Below are positions 25,686-34,221 of a stretch of 55,488 nucleotides of DNA, one piece after another. Location of the stretch: assembly GCA_003094535.1 (NCBI GenBank), contig NATV01000125.1, forward strand, positions 1 to 55,488, given 5' to 3'. The DNA comes from a gamma proteobacterium symbiont of Ctena orbiculata. GTDB taxonomy: Bacteria; Pseudomonadota; Gammaproteobacteria; Chromatiales; Chromatiaceae. The notes under the pieces are model-generated. The model was not told the origin of the DNA. It searched no databases and worked only from the letters and a program-made list of their open reading frames with translations. Each line of letters begins with the position of its first letter. Positions within the stretch are counted from its first letter, which is position 1. Both the position numbers and the translations under genes were made by a program.

Positions 25686-26066
25686 ATGTCTAAAAGCACG
25701 ACCCTCTTACTGTCATCAACTCTCGCCGCCATCCTCTTGGCGGGGTGCAGCTCCGGTCCGGCACCGGTCAGTTTCAAGTCAGAGGTTAAGCCATTGGTCG
25801 ACAAGTATTGTACCGAGTGCCACCTGCCAGGGGGTGCCGGTACAGAAGCCAGTGGCTTCATGACCGACAGTTATGAAAACGTCATGAAAGGAACCAAGTT
25901 TGGCCCGGTCGTGGTGGCCGGTGATCCACTCTCCAGCTCCTTTTACCGCCTGATTGCCGGTAAGGTTGATCCCTCGATTCGCATGCCCCACGGGAAGGAG
26001 GCGCTGACCGAGATGGAAATTGCCACCGTAGAGACCTGGATCACCCAGGGGGCCAAGAACAACTGA
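25686..26066 (+). CDS. Lipoprotein with a single c-type haem motif
   Basis: 126 residues. The signal ends in a lipobox 'LLAGC' (Cys at about 21), so the protein is lipidated. A CxxCH motif, 'CTECH', occurs near residue 44, and 'RMPHGKEALTEMEIATVETWITQGA' near the C-terminus supplies a likely Met ligand and the final helix. This layout matches the small planctomycete-type cytochrome c domain (PSCyt1-like). It would sit at the inner or outer membrane facing the periplasm. AAGGAG lies upstream of the ATG, and a strong terminator follows 29 bp after the stop. Confidence 0.82.
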   Translation: MSKSTTLLLSSTLAAILLAGCSSGPAPVSFKSEVKPLVDKYCTECHLPGGAGTEASGFMTDSYENVMKGTKFGPVVVAGDPLSSSFYRLIAGKVDPSIRMPHGKEALTEMEIATVETWITQGAKNN

Positions 26067-26094
26067 TTCTGGTTCAAATCCCGACTCGATCCAC

Positions 26095-26124
26095 AAAAAG
26101 CCATGCCCAACCGCATGGCTTTTT
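26095..26124 (+). terminator. Rho-independent terminator after the cytochrome lipoprotein
   Basis: AAAAAGCCATGC (loop CCAACC) GCATGGCTTTTT is a perfect 12-bp inverted repeat with a T-run, typical of an intrinsic terminator. Confidence 0.9.
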
Positions 26125-26240
26125 CATACCCGGGTCGATGGCTTGCCGTGCCTTCTCACAACATCAGGAATCTCCCCTTTTTATGCTGCCGGCGAACCGT
26201 TATGATGCACCGATCGGATAGTGATTACCCTGAGGATGCC

Positions 26241-26810
26241 ATGAACAAAGCAAGATCCAGCCTTTTCCTATGCCTGCTCTCAGTTACCTTTCTCTCCAGC
26301 AATGCCTGGGCCGAAAAGGTCGAGGTGTTGATGAAGACATCGATGGGCGAGATCAGGTTGTCGCTCGACAAGGAAAAGGCGCCGAAATCTGTGGAGAACT
26401 TCACTCAGTATGTAAAAGATGGCTTTTATGACGGTACGATTTTCCACCGCGTGATTAAAGGCTTTATGATCCAGGGAGGTGGTTTCGATGAGTCCATGGA
26501 ACGAAAACAGACCCGCGATCCCGTGGAAAATGAGGCGAAGAATGGCCTTAAGAACCTCCGCGGCACCATCGCCATGGCGCGGACATCGGCGCCGCACTCC
26601 GCAACGGCTCAGTTCTTTATCAACCACAAAAACAACTATTTTCTCGATTATCCCGGCCAAGACGGATGGGGGTATGCGGTATTTGGCAAAGTCACGGCTG
26701 GGATGGATGTAGTGGACAGCATCGCCGTGCAACCTACCGGCGTCTCCAGCGGCATGCGTGATGTGCCTAAAGCATCCATCGTCATCGAGAAGGTCACCGT
26801 TCTCGAGTAA
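26241..26810 (+). CDS. ppiA: Periplasmic cyclophilin peptidyl-prolyl isomerase
   Basis: 189 residues with a signal peptide (to about 'SSNAWA', residue 24). The cyclophilin core shows '[20 protein letters not shown]' with the catalytic Arg, then '[19 protein letters not shown]'. It catalyses cis-trans isomerisation of Xaa-Pro bonds in exported proteins. The frame is open to 26103, but that part overlaps the terminator; the ATG at 26241 with TGAGGA upstream gives a clean signal peptide. The cytoplasmic paralogue follows immediately, so the two probably arose by duplication or keep an ancient tandem order. Confidence 0.9.
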   Translation: MNKARSSLFLCLLSVTFLSSNAWAEKVEVLMKTSMGEIRLSLDKEKAPKSVENFTQYVKDGFYDGTIFHRVIKGFMIQGGGFDESMERKQTRDPVENEAKNGLKNLRGTIAMARTSAPHSATAQFFINHKNNYFLDYPGQDGWGYAVFGKVTAGMDVVDSIAVQPTGVSSGMRDVPKASIVIEKVTVLE

Positions 26811-26847
26811 TTCCTATTACACCAAAGCTATTGCAAACAGGAATCTT

Positions 26848-27336
26848 ATGATCACATTGACTACAAATCTCGGGCCCATCGTCATTGAATTGGACGAGGC
26901 CAACGCCCCGAAGACCTGTGAGAACTTCAAACAGTATGTAGAGGATGGCTTCTTCGACGGCACGATCTTCCATCGCGTAATCGATAATTTCATGATTCAA
27001 GGAGGCGGATTTCTGCCCGGCATGGTCCAGAAGCAGACCGGTGAACCGATAGAAAACGAGGCCAAGAACGGTCTCTCGAATGAGGTCGGCAGCATCGCCA
27101 TGGCGCGCACCATGGATCCCCACTCAGCCACCGCCCAATTTTTCATCAACGTCGCGAACAACAAGTTCCTCGATCACCCGGGTCAGGACGGCTGGGGCTA
27201 CTGTGTCTTTGGCAAGGTTATCAGCGGTATGGATGTAGTCAATCAGATCAAAGGGACCGCAACCACCACCCGTGCCGGTCACCAGGACGTACCGGTGGAT
27301 GACATCGTCATCGAGAAGGCCGAAGTCACGGAGTGA
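26848..27336 (+). CDS. ppiB: Cytoplasmic cyclophilin peptidyl-prolyl isomerase
   Basis: 162 residues without a signal peptide, matching PpiB (164 aa in E. coli): '[21 protein letters not shown]', '[21 protein letters not shown]'. It speeds proline isomerisation during folding in the cytoplasm. The frame is open further upstream, but the ATG at 26848 with CAGGA before it gives the standard start MITLTTNLG. It overlaps the lpxH start by 4 bp, the same ppiB-lpxH order as in many gammaproteobacteria. Confidence 0.93.
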   Translation: MITLTTNLGPIVIELDEANAPKTCENFKQYVEDGFFDGTIFHRVIDNFMIQGGGFLPGMVQKQTGEPIENEAKNGLSNEVGSIAMARTMDPHSATAQFFINVANNKFLDHPGQDGWGYCVFGKVISGMDVVNQIKGTATTTRAGHQDVPVDDIVIEKAEVTE

Positions 27337-28058
27337 CCCAGTCGCTGTTCATCTCCGACCTGCACCTATCCGCCGAAGAGACGGATAGGGTGCGGCTGTT
27401 CCTTCGTTTCCTCACCGACCGAGCCCCGCTGGCTGACCATCTTTACATCCTCGGCGACCTGTTCGACGCCTGGGTCGGCGACGACAACATGCAACCCCCG
27501 ATCCCGGAAATCAAACTGGCCATGCATCACCTCAGCGATGCCGGGACCCGTTTGTGGCTGATGCATGGCAACAGGGACTTCCTCATCGGCGATGACTTCT
27601 GCCGTGAGACCGGTGCGACGCTTCTGCAAGACCCGACACTGGTGGATCTCTACGGCACCCCGACCCTGTTGATGCATGGCGATCTCCTGTGCAGCGACGA
27701 TGTGGCGTACCAGCAGTTTCGCCGGGAAATTCGTGAGCCGGAAAATGTAAAAGTGTTTCTCTCGCATTCGCTGGCACAGCGTTTGGCCCTGGCACAGAGC
27801 TACCGGGAAAAAAGCGGCGAGGCCAAATCACTCAAGCCCGAATCGATCATGGATGTCAATCAGGAAACCGTGAAATCCTATCTCATCGAGTATGGTGCCG
27901 AACGATTAATCCATGGCCATACCCATCGGCCCGCCGACCATAGGATTGAACTCAGGACCAAACCGGTCCAGCGCCATGTATTGGCGGAGTGGCGTCAACA
28001 TCAAGCCGAGTCGTTATGCGTAACCCCTGAGGGGGTCAGCAGAGAGCGATTCCGCTAG
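27333..28058 (+). CDS. lpxH: UDP-2,3-diacylglucosamine hydrolase
   Basis: 241 residues (E. coli 240). A calcineurin-like metallophosphoesterase that makes lipid X in lipid A synthesis at the inner-membrane face. Metal motifs: 'FISDLHLS' at 5-12, '[12 protein letters not shown]', 'HGNRDFLIG', '[10 protein letters not shown]' and 'IHGHTHRP'. The start is GTG, overlapping the ppiB stop (GTGA), so translation is coupled. Confidence 0.93.
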   Translation: MTQSLFISDLHLSAEETDRVRLFLRFLTDRAPLADHLYILGDLFDAWVGDDNMQPPIPEIKLAMHHLSDAGTRLWLMHGNRDFLIGDDFCRETGATLLQDPTLVDLYGTPTLLMHGDLLCSDDVAYQQFRREIREPENVKVFLSHSLAQRLALAQSYREKSGEAKSLKPESIMDVNQETVKSYLIEYGAERLIHGHTHRPADHRIELRTKPVQRHVLAEWRQHQAESLCVTPEGVSRERFR

Positions 28059-28172
28059 CGTCCGTCAGCATCGATCCAGCCGATACCGCTGGCCCTGAAC
28101 AAAAGACCGATCGCGGGGCCATCCGCGAGGCAAAGATAACACCCGGCGGTGTTACCACTCACTCAGCCAAAA

Positions 28173-28895
28173 TCACTGCAACCGTGACATCGGCACGAAG
28201 TGATAATCCTTGGGCAGGTGGAAGAGCTCGATGCCGACCTGTTTCTCAACGGAGAAATCCAGCAGACTCTGCTGAGAACCCCGCTGATCCCAGATCCGAA
28301 TCGGGAGTCCTTTCTCGAGAAACAGGGCCGGCGCGAAGACATGGACCACATCATCGCAGGGATCGCGATACTCGCCGGGGATTGCATCCAGGCCGAGATA
28401 GTGTTGCTTGGCAAGCAGCATCAGATAGTCCCGATAGAGTAGCAGCTGGTCCGTCATCAAACCCGGCGCCAGAATCACATCGCGGCAGACGATCTCATTC
28501 ACTGTCAGCCGCCAGTGTTGCGGCTTGCTGCCGCCGATTGCGGGTGCATCGATGTCGTCAATCCTCTCCAACCTCAACGCCATATCGTCAGGGATCTTTA
28601 CCCTTTCCGCTTCGGGTTGAATGACCAGGATCGTCCTCTCGTCAGGCGTCACGCTGTAGATGGTTGCCGCCTCGCTGTGGTAGAGGATGTAACCGCCCGC
28701 CTGATCCAGCGGCTCGATTCGCAACTTATCCGAGGTAAACAGCAGCCGATTGACGACCTCTTCGCCGCCTGCCTCGCGCTCACCATAGAGCAGGAATCCG
28801 GCCCGGGCTTGTTCCGCCAGCGATTCCGCACCCGGCATGGCCAGCCACAGCATAGCCATGCAGGTGGAACAAATCTTGATCAGCCCCCGGTACAT
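28173..28895 (-). CDS. Exported protein of unknown function
   Basis: 240 residues with an N-terminal signal peptide (about 1-27, hydrophobic 'CMAMLWLAMPGAESLA'). The rest is soluble and beta-rich, with one Cys pair candidate (in 'VNEIVCRDV' and 'RDPCDDVVHVF'). Segments such as 'LLFTSDKLRIE', 'YILYHSEAATIYSV' and 'ILVIQPE' recall DUF4412-like periplasmic proteins, but I cannot assign a family. The start has GGAGG 5 nt before it and overlaps the end of the DUF455 gene by 16 bp, so the two are probably co-transcribed and coupled. Confidence 0.65.
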   Translation of the reverse strand: MYRGLIKICSTCMAMLWLAMPGAESLAEQARAGFLLYGEREAGGEEVVNRLLFTSDKLRIEPLDQAGGYILYHSEAATIYSVTPDERTILVIQPEAERVKIPDDMALRLERIDDIDAPAIGGSKPQHWRLTVNEIVCRDVILAPGLMTDQLLLYRDYLMLLAKQHYLGLDAIPGEYRDPCDDVVHVFAPALFLEKGLPIRIWDQRGSQQSLLDFSVEKQVGIELFHLPKDYHFVPMSRLQ

Positions 28896-29695
28896 AGCGC
28901 CTCCAGGCGGTTCAACTCGCGCTTGCTGAAGCCCGCCTGCCGTCTTGCCTCATGATGCAGGGGACAGCGGATCCCACCGTTGAGAAAATTCTCCAGGAGA
29001 TCGAAATAGGTCTGCTCGGGATCCAGTCCCCGCTGTTGACAGAGGTAGTGATACCAGCGGCTGCCAAACTGAACATGCCCCACCTCCTCGCGCAGAATAA
29101 CCTGCAACACCTCGACTGTCTCGTCGTCGCCGATGGCTTGGAAACGGCGAATGATACCGGGCGTCACATCCAGTCCCCTGGCCTCGAGCATGCGCGGCAC
29201 CAGGGCCATTCTGATCAATGGATCATGGGCCGTTCTCTGCGCCATCTCCCATAAGCCGTTGTGAGCTGGGAAATCGCCATACTCGGCTCCACCGGCATGC
29301 AGCCGCTCTCTCAGCAGACGAAAATGGTAGACCTCTTCCCGCGCCACTTGAATCCAGTCGTCATAGTAGGAGCTGGGCATATCGGGAAAGCGCAACACCG
29401 CGTCCCAGGCAAGGTTGACGGCATTGAATTCGATGTGGGCAATGGCGTGGATCAAGGCCAGGCGGCCATTTTCACTACCCAGGCCGCGTCTCGGCAATCG
29501 GCTCGGATGGACCAGTTCAGGTCGTTGCGGATGCCCCGCTCGGGTTATCTCGTCACAGGCTGACCACGTCTCTGCAACCAGCTCGCCGTTTGCCCAGGCA
29601 TCGGCTGCAGCATCAGTGAGTTGCAGCTTTTCATCCAGAATTTCCGAGAGCAGGCACCGCTTCGCCGCCTGAAATAGAGACCGCTCTAAACCCAT
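28880..29695 (-). CDS. DUF455 ferritin-like protein
   Basis: 271 residues of the DUF455 family, a ferritin-like four-helix bundle related to the tRNA hydroxylase MiaE. Di-metal ligand motifs are visible: 'IAHIEFNA', 'REEVYHF' and 'REEVGHVQFG' (Glu...ExxH pairs), which suggests a di-iron or Mn site for oxygen-dependent oxidation or peroxide handling. The substrate is unknown. It is followed, with a 16-bp overlap, by the exported unknown protein. Confidence 0.8.
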   Translation of the reverse strand: MGLERSLFQAAKRCLLSEILDEKLQLTDAAADAWANGELVAETWSACDEITRAGHPQRPELVHPSRLPRRGLGSENGRLALIHAIAHIEFNAVNLAWDAVLRFPDMPSSYYDDWIQVAREEVYHFRLLRERLHAGGAEYGDFPAHNGLWEMAQRTAHDPLIRMALVPRMLEARGLDVTPGIIRRFQAIGDDETVEVLQVILREEVGHVQFGSRWYHYLCQQRGLDPEQTYFDLLENFLNGGIRCPLHHEARRQAGFSKRELNRLEALCTGG

Positions 29696-30152
29696 TTCAC
29701 ACCCATTTTCCTATCCTCGCCTCTACCTCCAGCCTGGAGATTGATTGATCCTCTTTTCCCTCTTCTCATATAACAATACTGGATGGACCCTGCAACAGCT
29801 TCCCTGGCTTCCGCCCCCGTCACCGCCATTTAGCGGTGAATTGCGACAGCCTGCCCGCCGCCCAGGCGATCGCGTCTACGAACCTGACCGATGGGACAGA
29901 AATCACCGGCATCTGTGGCGAGGTACACTTGGCTGGGTTACACTGTGACAGCCAAAAGAGGTGAGTTCGAAGTGGCTGTTTATTGCAAGTAATTGATTCA
30001 AATAGCGGAATAAGATTTACAAAAATCCATATACAGTTTATGCGGTCGCCGCCCGCCATTTCGCCAACTGAATAACGACTCTGCAATCCGCCCTTGATCT
30101 CATCTAATTTTGTGACTGATAACGAAATTTCATATCCCCGGGGAGCAGAGCG
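29696..30152. other. Intergenic region upstream of the MotA-like operon
   Basis: About 457 bp between divergent genes. An 88-codon minus-strand frame (29820-30086) has mixed composition and no ribosome binding site; I do not count it. The promoter for the stator-like operon should be near 30050-30130. No repeat or RNA gene is evident. Confidence 0.35.
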
Positions 30153-31082
30153 TTGGGAAGCATACAGTTACGTCGAAACCTCAGCCGTAACATCCTGATA
30201 CGGATGATACTCCTGTCCGTTGTGATCGCGGCACTCATTTTCTGGAAGTACGAATTCATCAATGACGTCTATTTCCGCAATCAGCTGACCAGTACCGGCC
30301 TGATCATCAACGGTACCATCGTCGGGCTGTTTGCCACCGGAATCCTGCGCATGATCACCATCTTTCTCCACTACGCGGGAGAAGAGAACGCCCTGATCCG
30401 ATTCCTGCGCAATCTCCGGGAAGGTGAGCAGGATCCACTGATAAAGATCAATAAAAAGGCGATCATTGCCAACCGTTATCGGACCATGCTCGGCCTGCAC
30501 AAGGCGAATTGCCCGATCAACCACGGATCCCTGGCCTCCACCCTGGTCGCCAGCGAGAGCACCCGCAACAGTCTGCCGAAATTTATCAACAACATACTGA
30601 TTTTGACCGGCGTATTCGGCACTATCGTCTCTCTCTCCATCGCCTTGATCGGTGCCTCCGACCAGCTCGCCACCTCGATCAACACGAGCGGCATGGGTCT
30701 GGTGGTTCACGGCATGTCCACCGCACTCTCGACCACCATTACCGCGATTGTCTGCTTCATCTTTTTTGGCTATTTCAATCTCAAGCTGGGCGATGTCCAG
30801 ACCAACCTGCTCAGCGCGGTGGAACAGGTAACGGTGAACGAGCTGATTCCCAGATTCCAGGTTCAGACCGACAGCGCGCTCTATGAATTCACCGGTCTGG
30901 TACGCTCCCTGCAAGAGCTGGTCAATCAGATGGAGCAGTCCCAACAGACCTTTGAAACAGTGGAGCAACGCATTCTGGAGACGCTTCAGGGTCAAGAAGA
31001 GAGGAGTGAGGCGCTGCATAACGACATGGCCGAGATCAAACATGTATTGAAGCGCGGCTTCCGCCTGCATGAGGATGATTGA
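30153..31082 (+). CDS. MotA/TolQ/ExbB-like proton-channel protein
   Basis: 309 residues with four hydrophobic segments (about 16-34, 47-68, 145-167, 184-207) and a soluble, helical C-terminal tail (210-309). This is the arrangement of MotA/TolQ/ExbB subunits, with the large cytoplasmic loop between helices 2 and 3. The helix 3-4 region ('ILTGVFGTIVSLSIALIGA' and 'VVHGMSTALSTTITAIVCFIFFGYFN') shows the small-residue, Thr-rich pattern of this family. Five such subunits around two MotB-like subunits form a proton-driven rotary motor. The start is TTG with GGGGAG upstream. It is followed by its MotB-like partner after 5 bp. It is not flagellar: no chemotaxis or flagellar genes adjoin it. Confidence 0.78.
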   Translation: MGSIQLRRNLSRNILIRMILLSVVIAALIFWKYEFINDVYFRNQLTSTGLIINGTIVGLFATGILRMITIFLHYAGEENALIRFLRNLREGEQDPLIKINKKAIIANRYRTMLGLHKANCPINHGSLASTLVASESTRNSLPKFINNILILTGVFGTIVSLSIALIGASDQLATSINTSGMGLVVHGMSTALSTTITAIVCFIFFGYFNLKLGDVQTNLLSAVEQVTVNELIPRFQVQTDSALYEFTGLVRSLQELVNQMEQSQQTFETVEQRILETLQGQEERSEALHNDMAEIKHVLKRGFRLHEDD

Positions 31083-31087
31083 TTCCG

Positions 31088-32089
31088 ATGGATAACAACT
31101 TCATCGATCTTCGTCTCAACCAGCAGGGCAGTCAGGGGGATGACAGCTTTTGGCCATCCTTCACTGATATCATGACCGTGATCGTCATGATCTTCCTGCT
31201 GGCGATGGTGATCCTGCTGCTGCGGAACATGGAGCTGCTCTCCCAGCTCAGGATGTCCATAGAGTCGGAACAGGAGGCCTTGGAACTGGTGCGGACCACG
31301 GACGAAGAGAACGAAACCCTGGAAGAGCGGCTGATCGCCCGCGAGCACGAGATCACCATGCTGCGGATGCAGCTGATGCGCATGACCGAACGCACCGAGG
31401 AACAGGAAGCGGCGATTTCCAGTCAGCGCTTCCAGATCACCAACCTCAGCCGCGAGCGGGACGAGCTTGAAAGCAAGCGCAAGCTGTTGACCCAGGAACG
31501 TGACAGCCTGACCTCCCAGGTGACGCGCCTGAACCGGGAGACCAGCAGATTGCAAGACCTGATCACCGAGTCAAACCGAAGTATTGACAACCTGCGGGCC
31601 GACCTGGAACAGGCAAATGCCCGCCAGGCGGCCACACAGCAGGATCTGGAGCAGCTTCGCATCACCCTGAGCGAAAAAGACCGGGAACTGCTGGCGGCCC
31701 TGAGCCGCAGCCAGGAAGCGGATGAGCAGCTTGTCGATCTGAAACAGGACTATTCAGAACTGAAGATTCAGTACAACAAGCTGTTACGGCCGGCCCGCAC
31801 TGCCAAGGGCAAGACGGTGGTGGAGGTGCGTTATACAAAGTCCGGAAAATACTTCCGCATCGATTATAGAGGACCGGAGGATAAAGGTTTCTCCTCGATC
31901 TCGCGGAAAAAGCTCGAACAGAACTTGAAGCGCCTGAAACAGAAGGATGACAATCTCTACGTCAAGGTCATCATCCCCAAAAACAGCGGCCTCTCGTATA
32001 ACGAAGCCTGGTCTTTCACCAATCATATGCACCAGAATTATGACTACTACTACCAGGAAGAGGCGGAAAAGGAACGTATCGTGGAGTAG
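31088..32089 (+). CDS. MotB/ExbD-like protein with long coiled coil
   Basis: 333 residues. A short cytoplasmic N-terminus ends in 'FWPSFTDIMTVIVMIFLLAM': Asp27 at the start of the single membrane helix (28-46) is in the position of the proton-carrying Asp of MotB. Residues 47-230 are a long heptad-rich coiled coil in the periplasm, and residues 235-333 form a small domain ('VVEVRYTKSGKYFRIDYRGP', 'YVKVIIPKNSGLSYNEAWSF') that is not a typical OmpA peptidoglycan-binding domain. The geometry suggests a stator whose force is transmitted about 25 nm into the periplasm. The ATG at 31088 has GAGGAT upstream. Zorya ZorB has the same 'WPSFTD' motif, but other Zorya genes are absent. Confidence 0.75.
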   Translation: MDNNFIDLRLNQQGSQGDDSFWPSFTDIMTVIVMIFLLAMVILLLRNMELLSQLRMSIESEQEALELVRTTDEENETLEERLIAREHEITMLRMQLMRMTERTEEQEAAISSQRFQITNLSRERDELESKRKLLTQERDSLTSQVTRLNRETSRLQDLITESNRSIDNLRADLEQANARQAATQQDLEQLRITLSEKDRELLAALSRSQEADEQLVDLKQDYSELKIQYNKLLRPARTAKGKTVVEVRYTKSGKYFRIDYRGPEDKGFSSISRKKLEQNLKRLKQKDDNLYVKVIIPKNSGLSYNEAWSFTNHMHQNYDYYYQEEAEKERIVE

Positions 32090-32190
32090 ACTGAGCCGCA
32101 ATAGGCAAGCTCAATCCCAGAACCGGGGGTAAAGGAATTTAATCGCAGCCATAGAGTCAAATTCGGCATCAAGACTATCATGTCCAGGAT

Positions 32191-32742
32191 GTGATGATGT
32201 TTGCAATGACCAGATGCAACAGTCAGATAGCGCTAACTATCCTCACACTAGTGCTGCTTGCGGGCTGTGCCTCGAAAGTCCCTAAAGTAATCGGCACTCC
32301 ACCCGCAGGCAATATACGGGTGGACGAGGTGCAGCAGCATCAGCAGCAGTTCTCAAACTCGAGAGTACGCTGGGGCGGGGAGATCATCTCGGTGGAGAAC
32401 CTGGCCGATGAGACCCATATCGAAATTCTCTCCCGACAACTCACCGATAAGGGCAAACCCAAGGATGACCAGCGCAGCATCGGCCGCTTCATCGCCCGTA
32501 TCGAAGGCTACCTGGAGCCCGAGGAGTATCCAAAAAACAGACAGATCACGGTCACCGGCACCTTGCTGGAGGTAGTGAAAAAACCGGTCGGCGACTACCC
32601 CTACCCCTATCCCGTGGTCGAGGTAGAGGCCTACTATCTCTGGCCTGAGGAGAAGGTCTACCACCGCCCCTACTATTACGACCCGTTCTACGATCCATTC
32701 TATTTTCCCTATTGGCGTCGATACCCCTACTACTACTGGTGA
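32191..32742 (+). CDS. Slp-family outer-membrane lipoprotein (first copy)
   Basis: 183 residues with a signal ending in lipobox 'LLAGC' (Cys near 29). The Slp-like domain shows 'RWGGEIISVEN...THIEILSRQL' and 'SIGRFIARIEGYLEPEEY', typical of Slp. The C-terminus is a tyrosine- and proline-rich tail ('YYYDPFYDPFYFPYWRRYPYYYW'). Slp proteins are starvation- or stress-induced outer-membrane lipoproteins of unknown function. It lies 102 bp after the MotB-like gene and overlaps the second Slp by 4 bp. Several in-frame ATG codons (32194, 32197, 32206) are possible starts. Confidence 0.82.
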   Translation: MMMFAMTRCNSQIALTILTLVLLAGCASKVPKVIGTPPAGNIRVDEVQQHQQQFSNSRVRWGGEIISVENLADETHIEILSRQLTDKGKPKDDQRSIGRFIARIEGYLEPEEYPKNRQITVTGTLLEVVKKPVGDYPYPYPVVEVEAYYLWPEEKVYHRPYYYDPFYDPFYFPYWRRYPYYYW

Positions 32743-33260
32743 TCCAAGTGGGACGACACTGGTCTCTCATCATCTTGCTCTCACTGCTGCAGGCCTGCAG
32801 CACGCAACCGGTTGTTCCGGCCGCCGATCGCAGCATCACGCCAAAACAGGCGGCCGATACCCAGCCCGCCTCGGGAGAGACGCCGCTGCAGTGGGGCGGA
32901 GTTATTGTCGAGAACCGAAACCTGCGGCAAACGACGGAGGTCCAGATTCTCGCCTTTCCTCTGGACGAGGACGGACGCCCCGAGACCGACGCCACCTCGA
33001 TCGGGCGTTTCATCGCCCGCCTGCCCGGCTATCTTGAACTGGAGGAGTATGCGGTGGGCCGCATGGTAACGGCGACGGGCAGGTTCTCGGCGATCCACGA
33101 AGGCATGGTCGCCGACAGCAGTTACTCCTTCCCGGTTCTGACCTGCGATGAGCTTACCCTTTGGCCTGAGAGCGAACCGAGACGCAAGCCCCGCATCCAT
33201 TTCGGTTTCGGCGCCAGTTCAGGCGGTAGGGGTTACGGGTCCATCGGTATCAGCTTCTGA
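32739..33260 (+). CDS. Slp-family outer-membrane lipoprotein (second copy)
   Basis: 173 residues with a lipobox near 'LLQAC' (Cys about 19). It shares with the upstream protein the pattern 'QWGGVIVENRNLRQTTEVQILAFPL' and 'SIGRFIARLPGYLELEEY', so the pair is a tandem duplication that has diverged. It ends in a Gly-rich tail instead of the Tyr-rich one. The GTG at 32739 overlaps the previous stop (GTGA). Translational coupling implies the two lipoproteins are made together. Confidence 0.8.
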   Translation: MIQVGRHWSLIILLSLLQACSTQPVVPAADRSITPKQAADTQPASGETPLQWGGVIVENRNLRQTTEVQILAFPLDEDGRPETDATSIGRFIARLPGYLELEEYAVGRMVTATGRFSAIHEGMVADSSYSFPVLTCDELTLWPESEPRRKPRIHFGFGASSGGRGYGSIGISF

Positions 33261-33274
33261 ATGCCCCGCGGCCA

Positions 33275-33952
33275 CTACCTCTTCTCGGCGACCTGATTGC
33301 GGAGATAGACGGGCAGCGCATGCTCCGGGGCCACCGCCTCGCCACGATGAAAGTAGTCGGCAGCCAACTGCGCGACATCCCGCGCGCTGCAATACATGTC
33401 GGCCTTGTAACCCAAAAGGGTTCCATTTAAACGATGTTCAAGCTGTTTGGCATACGCTCCCCAGCCGGAGCCGACACCATACCATTCATCGTCGACGGGT
33501 AACTCGACCCGCTCTGCACTGGCGACCTGTTCCGGTATTGCCGGCACCACCAGTTCATTTTCGCCGACTCGATAGCCGGCCCAGTAGAGCTCCCCCATCC
33601 TCGCATCGAATGCGGTCAGCAGCTTCGGCTCACCCTTCTCCCGATAGGCGCGCTGCGCCAGTGCGGCCAGCGTGGATACGGGTACGACAGGCAGATCCGC
33701 CGCGAACGCCACACCCTGAATCACTCCCGCCGCGATACGAACCCCGGTGAATGAGCCGGGACCGCGGCCATAGGCCGCTGCATCCAGATCGGTGAGCCGG
33801 AGCTCCGCTTCCGCCAAGACCTCATCCATCATCTTCAGGATCAGCTCGCTATGGCCCCGGGGTTTCACCTCATAGCGCAGATAGATCTCCCCGTCTTGGA
33901 AAAGTGCCGCGGAACAGGTCTCGGATGCGGTTTCGATGGCGATCAGTTTCAT
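33275..33952 (-). CDS. tsaB: tRNA threonylcarbamoyladenosine synthesis protein TsaB
   Basis: 225 residues (E. coli 231). A Kae1-like ASKHA-fold scaffold that activates TsaD in making t6A37 on ANN-decoding tRNAs. 'MKLIAIETASETCSAAL' opens the fold, and 'AAYGRGPGSFTGVRIAAGVIQGVA' is the signature glycine-rich segment. It converges on the second slp gene with a 14-bp gap. t6A would be needed on the intron-bearing tRNA-Arg(UCU) and on tRNA-Lys in this window. Confidence 0.92.
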   Translation of the reverse strand: MKLIAIETASETCSAALFQDGEIYLRYEVKPRGHSELILKMMDEVLAEAELRLTDLDAAAYGRGPGSFTGVRIAAGVIQGVAFAADLPVVPVSTLAALAQRAYREKGEPKLLTAFDARMGELYWAGYRVGENELVVPAIPEQVASAERVELPVDDEWYGVGSGWGAYAKQLEHRLNGTLLGYKADMYCSARDVAQLAADYFHRGEAVAPEHALPVYLRNQVAEKR

Positions 33953-34158
33953 GGTTTCTAAAAACTCTTACAGGTCGGTGACAAGAAAGCTGGGCAAATT
34001 AGAAAAAAAACGCCTAATTTATGTAAGGTCACATCTTAACATATTGATTATTAACAAAAATACTAATTTTTCAAAAGTGTCGGTTCTCTTTACATATTTC
34101 TTTAATCATTTTATTACTAATGGATATATCTTTTTGTAATTAAAAGATAAATATATTC

Positions 34159-34174
34159 TGGCACGCATGCTGCA
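34159..34174 (+). promoter_or_regulatory. Sigma-54 promoter of the PEP-CTERM gene
   Basis: TGGCACGCATGCTGCA has TGGCAC at -24 and TGCA at -12 with exact GG-N10-GC spacing. Transcription would start near 34185, about 37 nt before the ATG. PEP-CTERM genes in exosortase-bearing proteobacteria commonly depend on sigma-54 with the PrsK/PrsR pair. The surrounding 33953-34221 is very AT-rich and contains no gene. Confidence 0.78.
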
Positions 34175-34221
34175 TTATATAAGGCAAATGTTGTAATAAA
34201 TGGAAGCCTAGAGGACTTGTG

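Noticed and set aside
26103-26240. Longer N-terminus for the periplasmic cyclophilin
   Set aside because: It would start inside a perfect terminator hairpin and bury the signal peptide; the ATG at 26241 has its own ribosome binding site.
29820-30086. Minus-strand 88-codon frame upstream of the MotA-like gene
   Set aside because: No ribosome binding site or domain; it occupies the expected promoter region.
30153-32089. Zorya-type phage defence system
   Set aside because: The WPSFTD motif and stator pair resemble ZorA/ZorB, but there is no ZorC, ZorD or ZorE and the MotB-like protein lacks the expected OmpA domain; the downstream genes are Slp lipoproteins.
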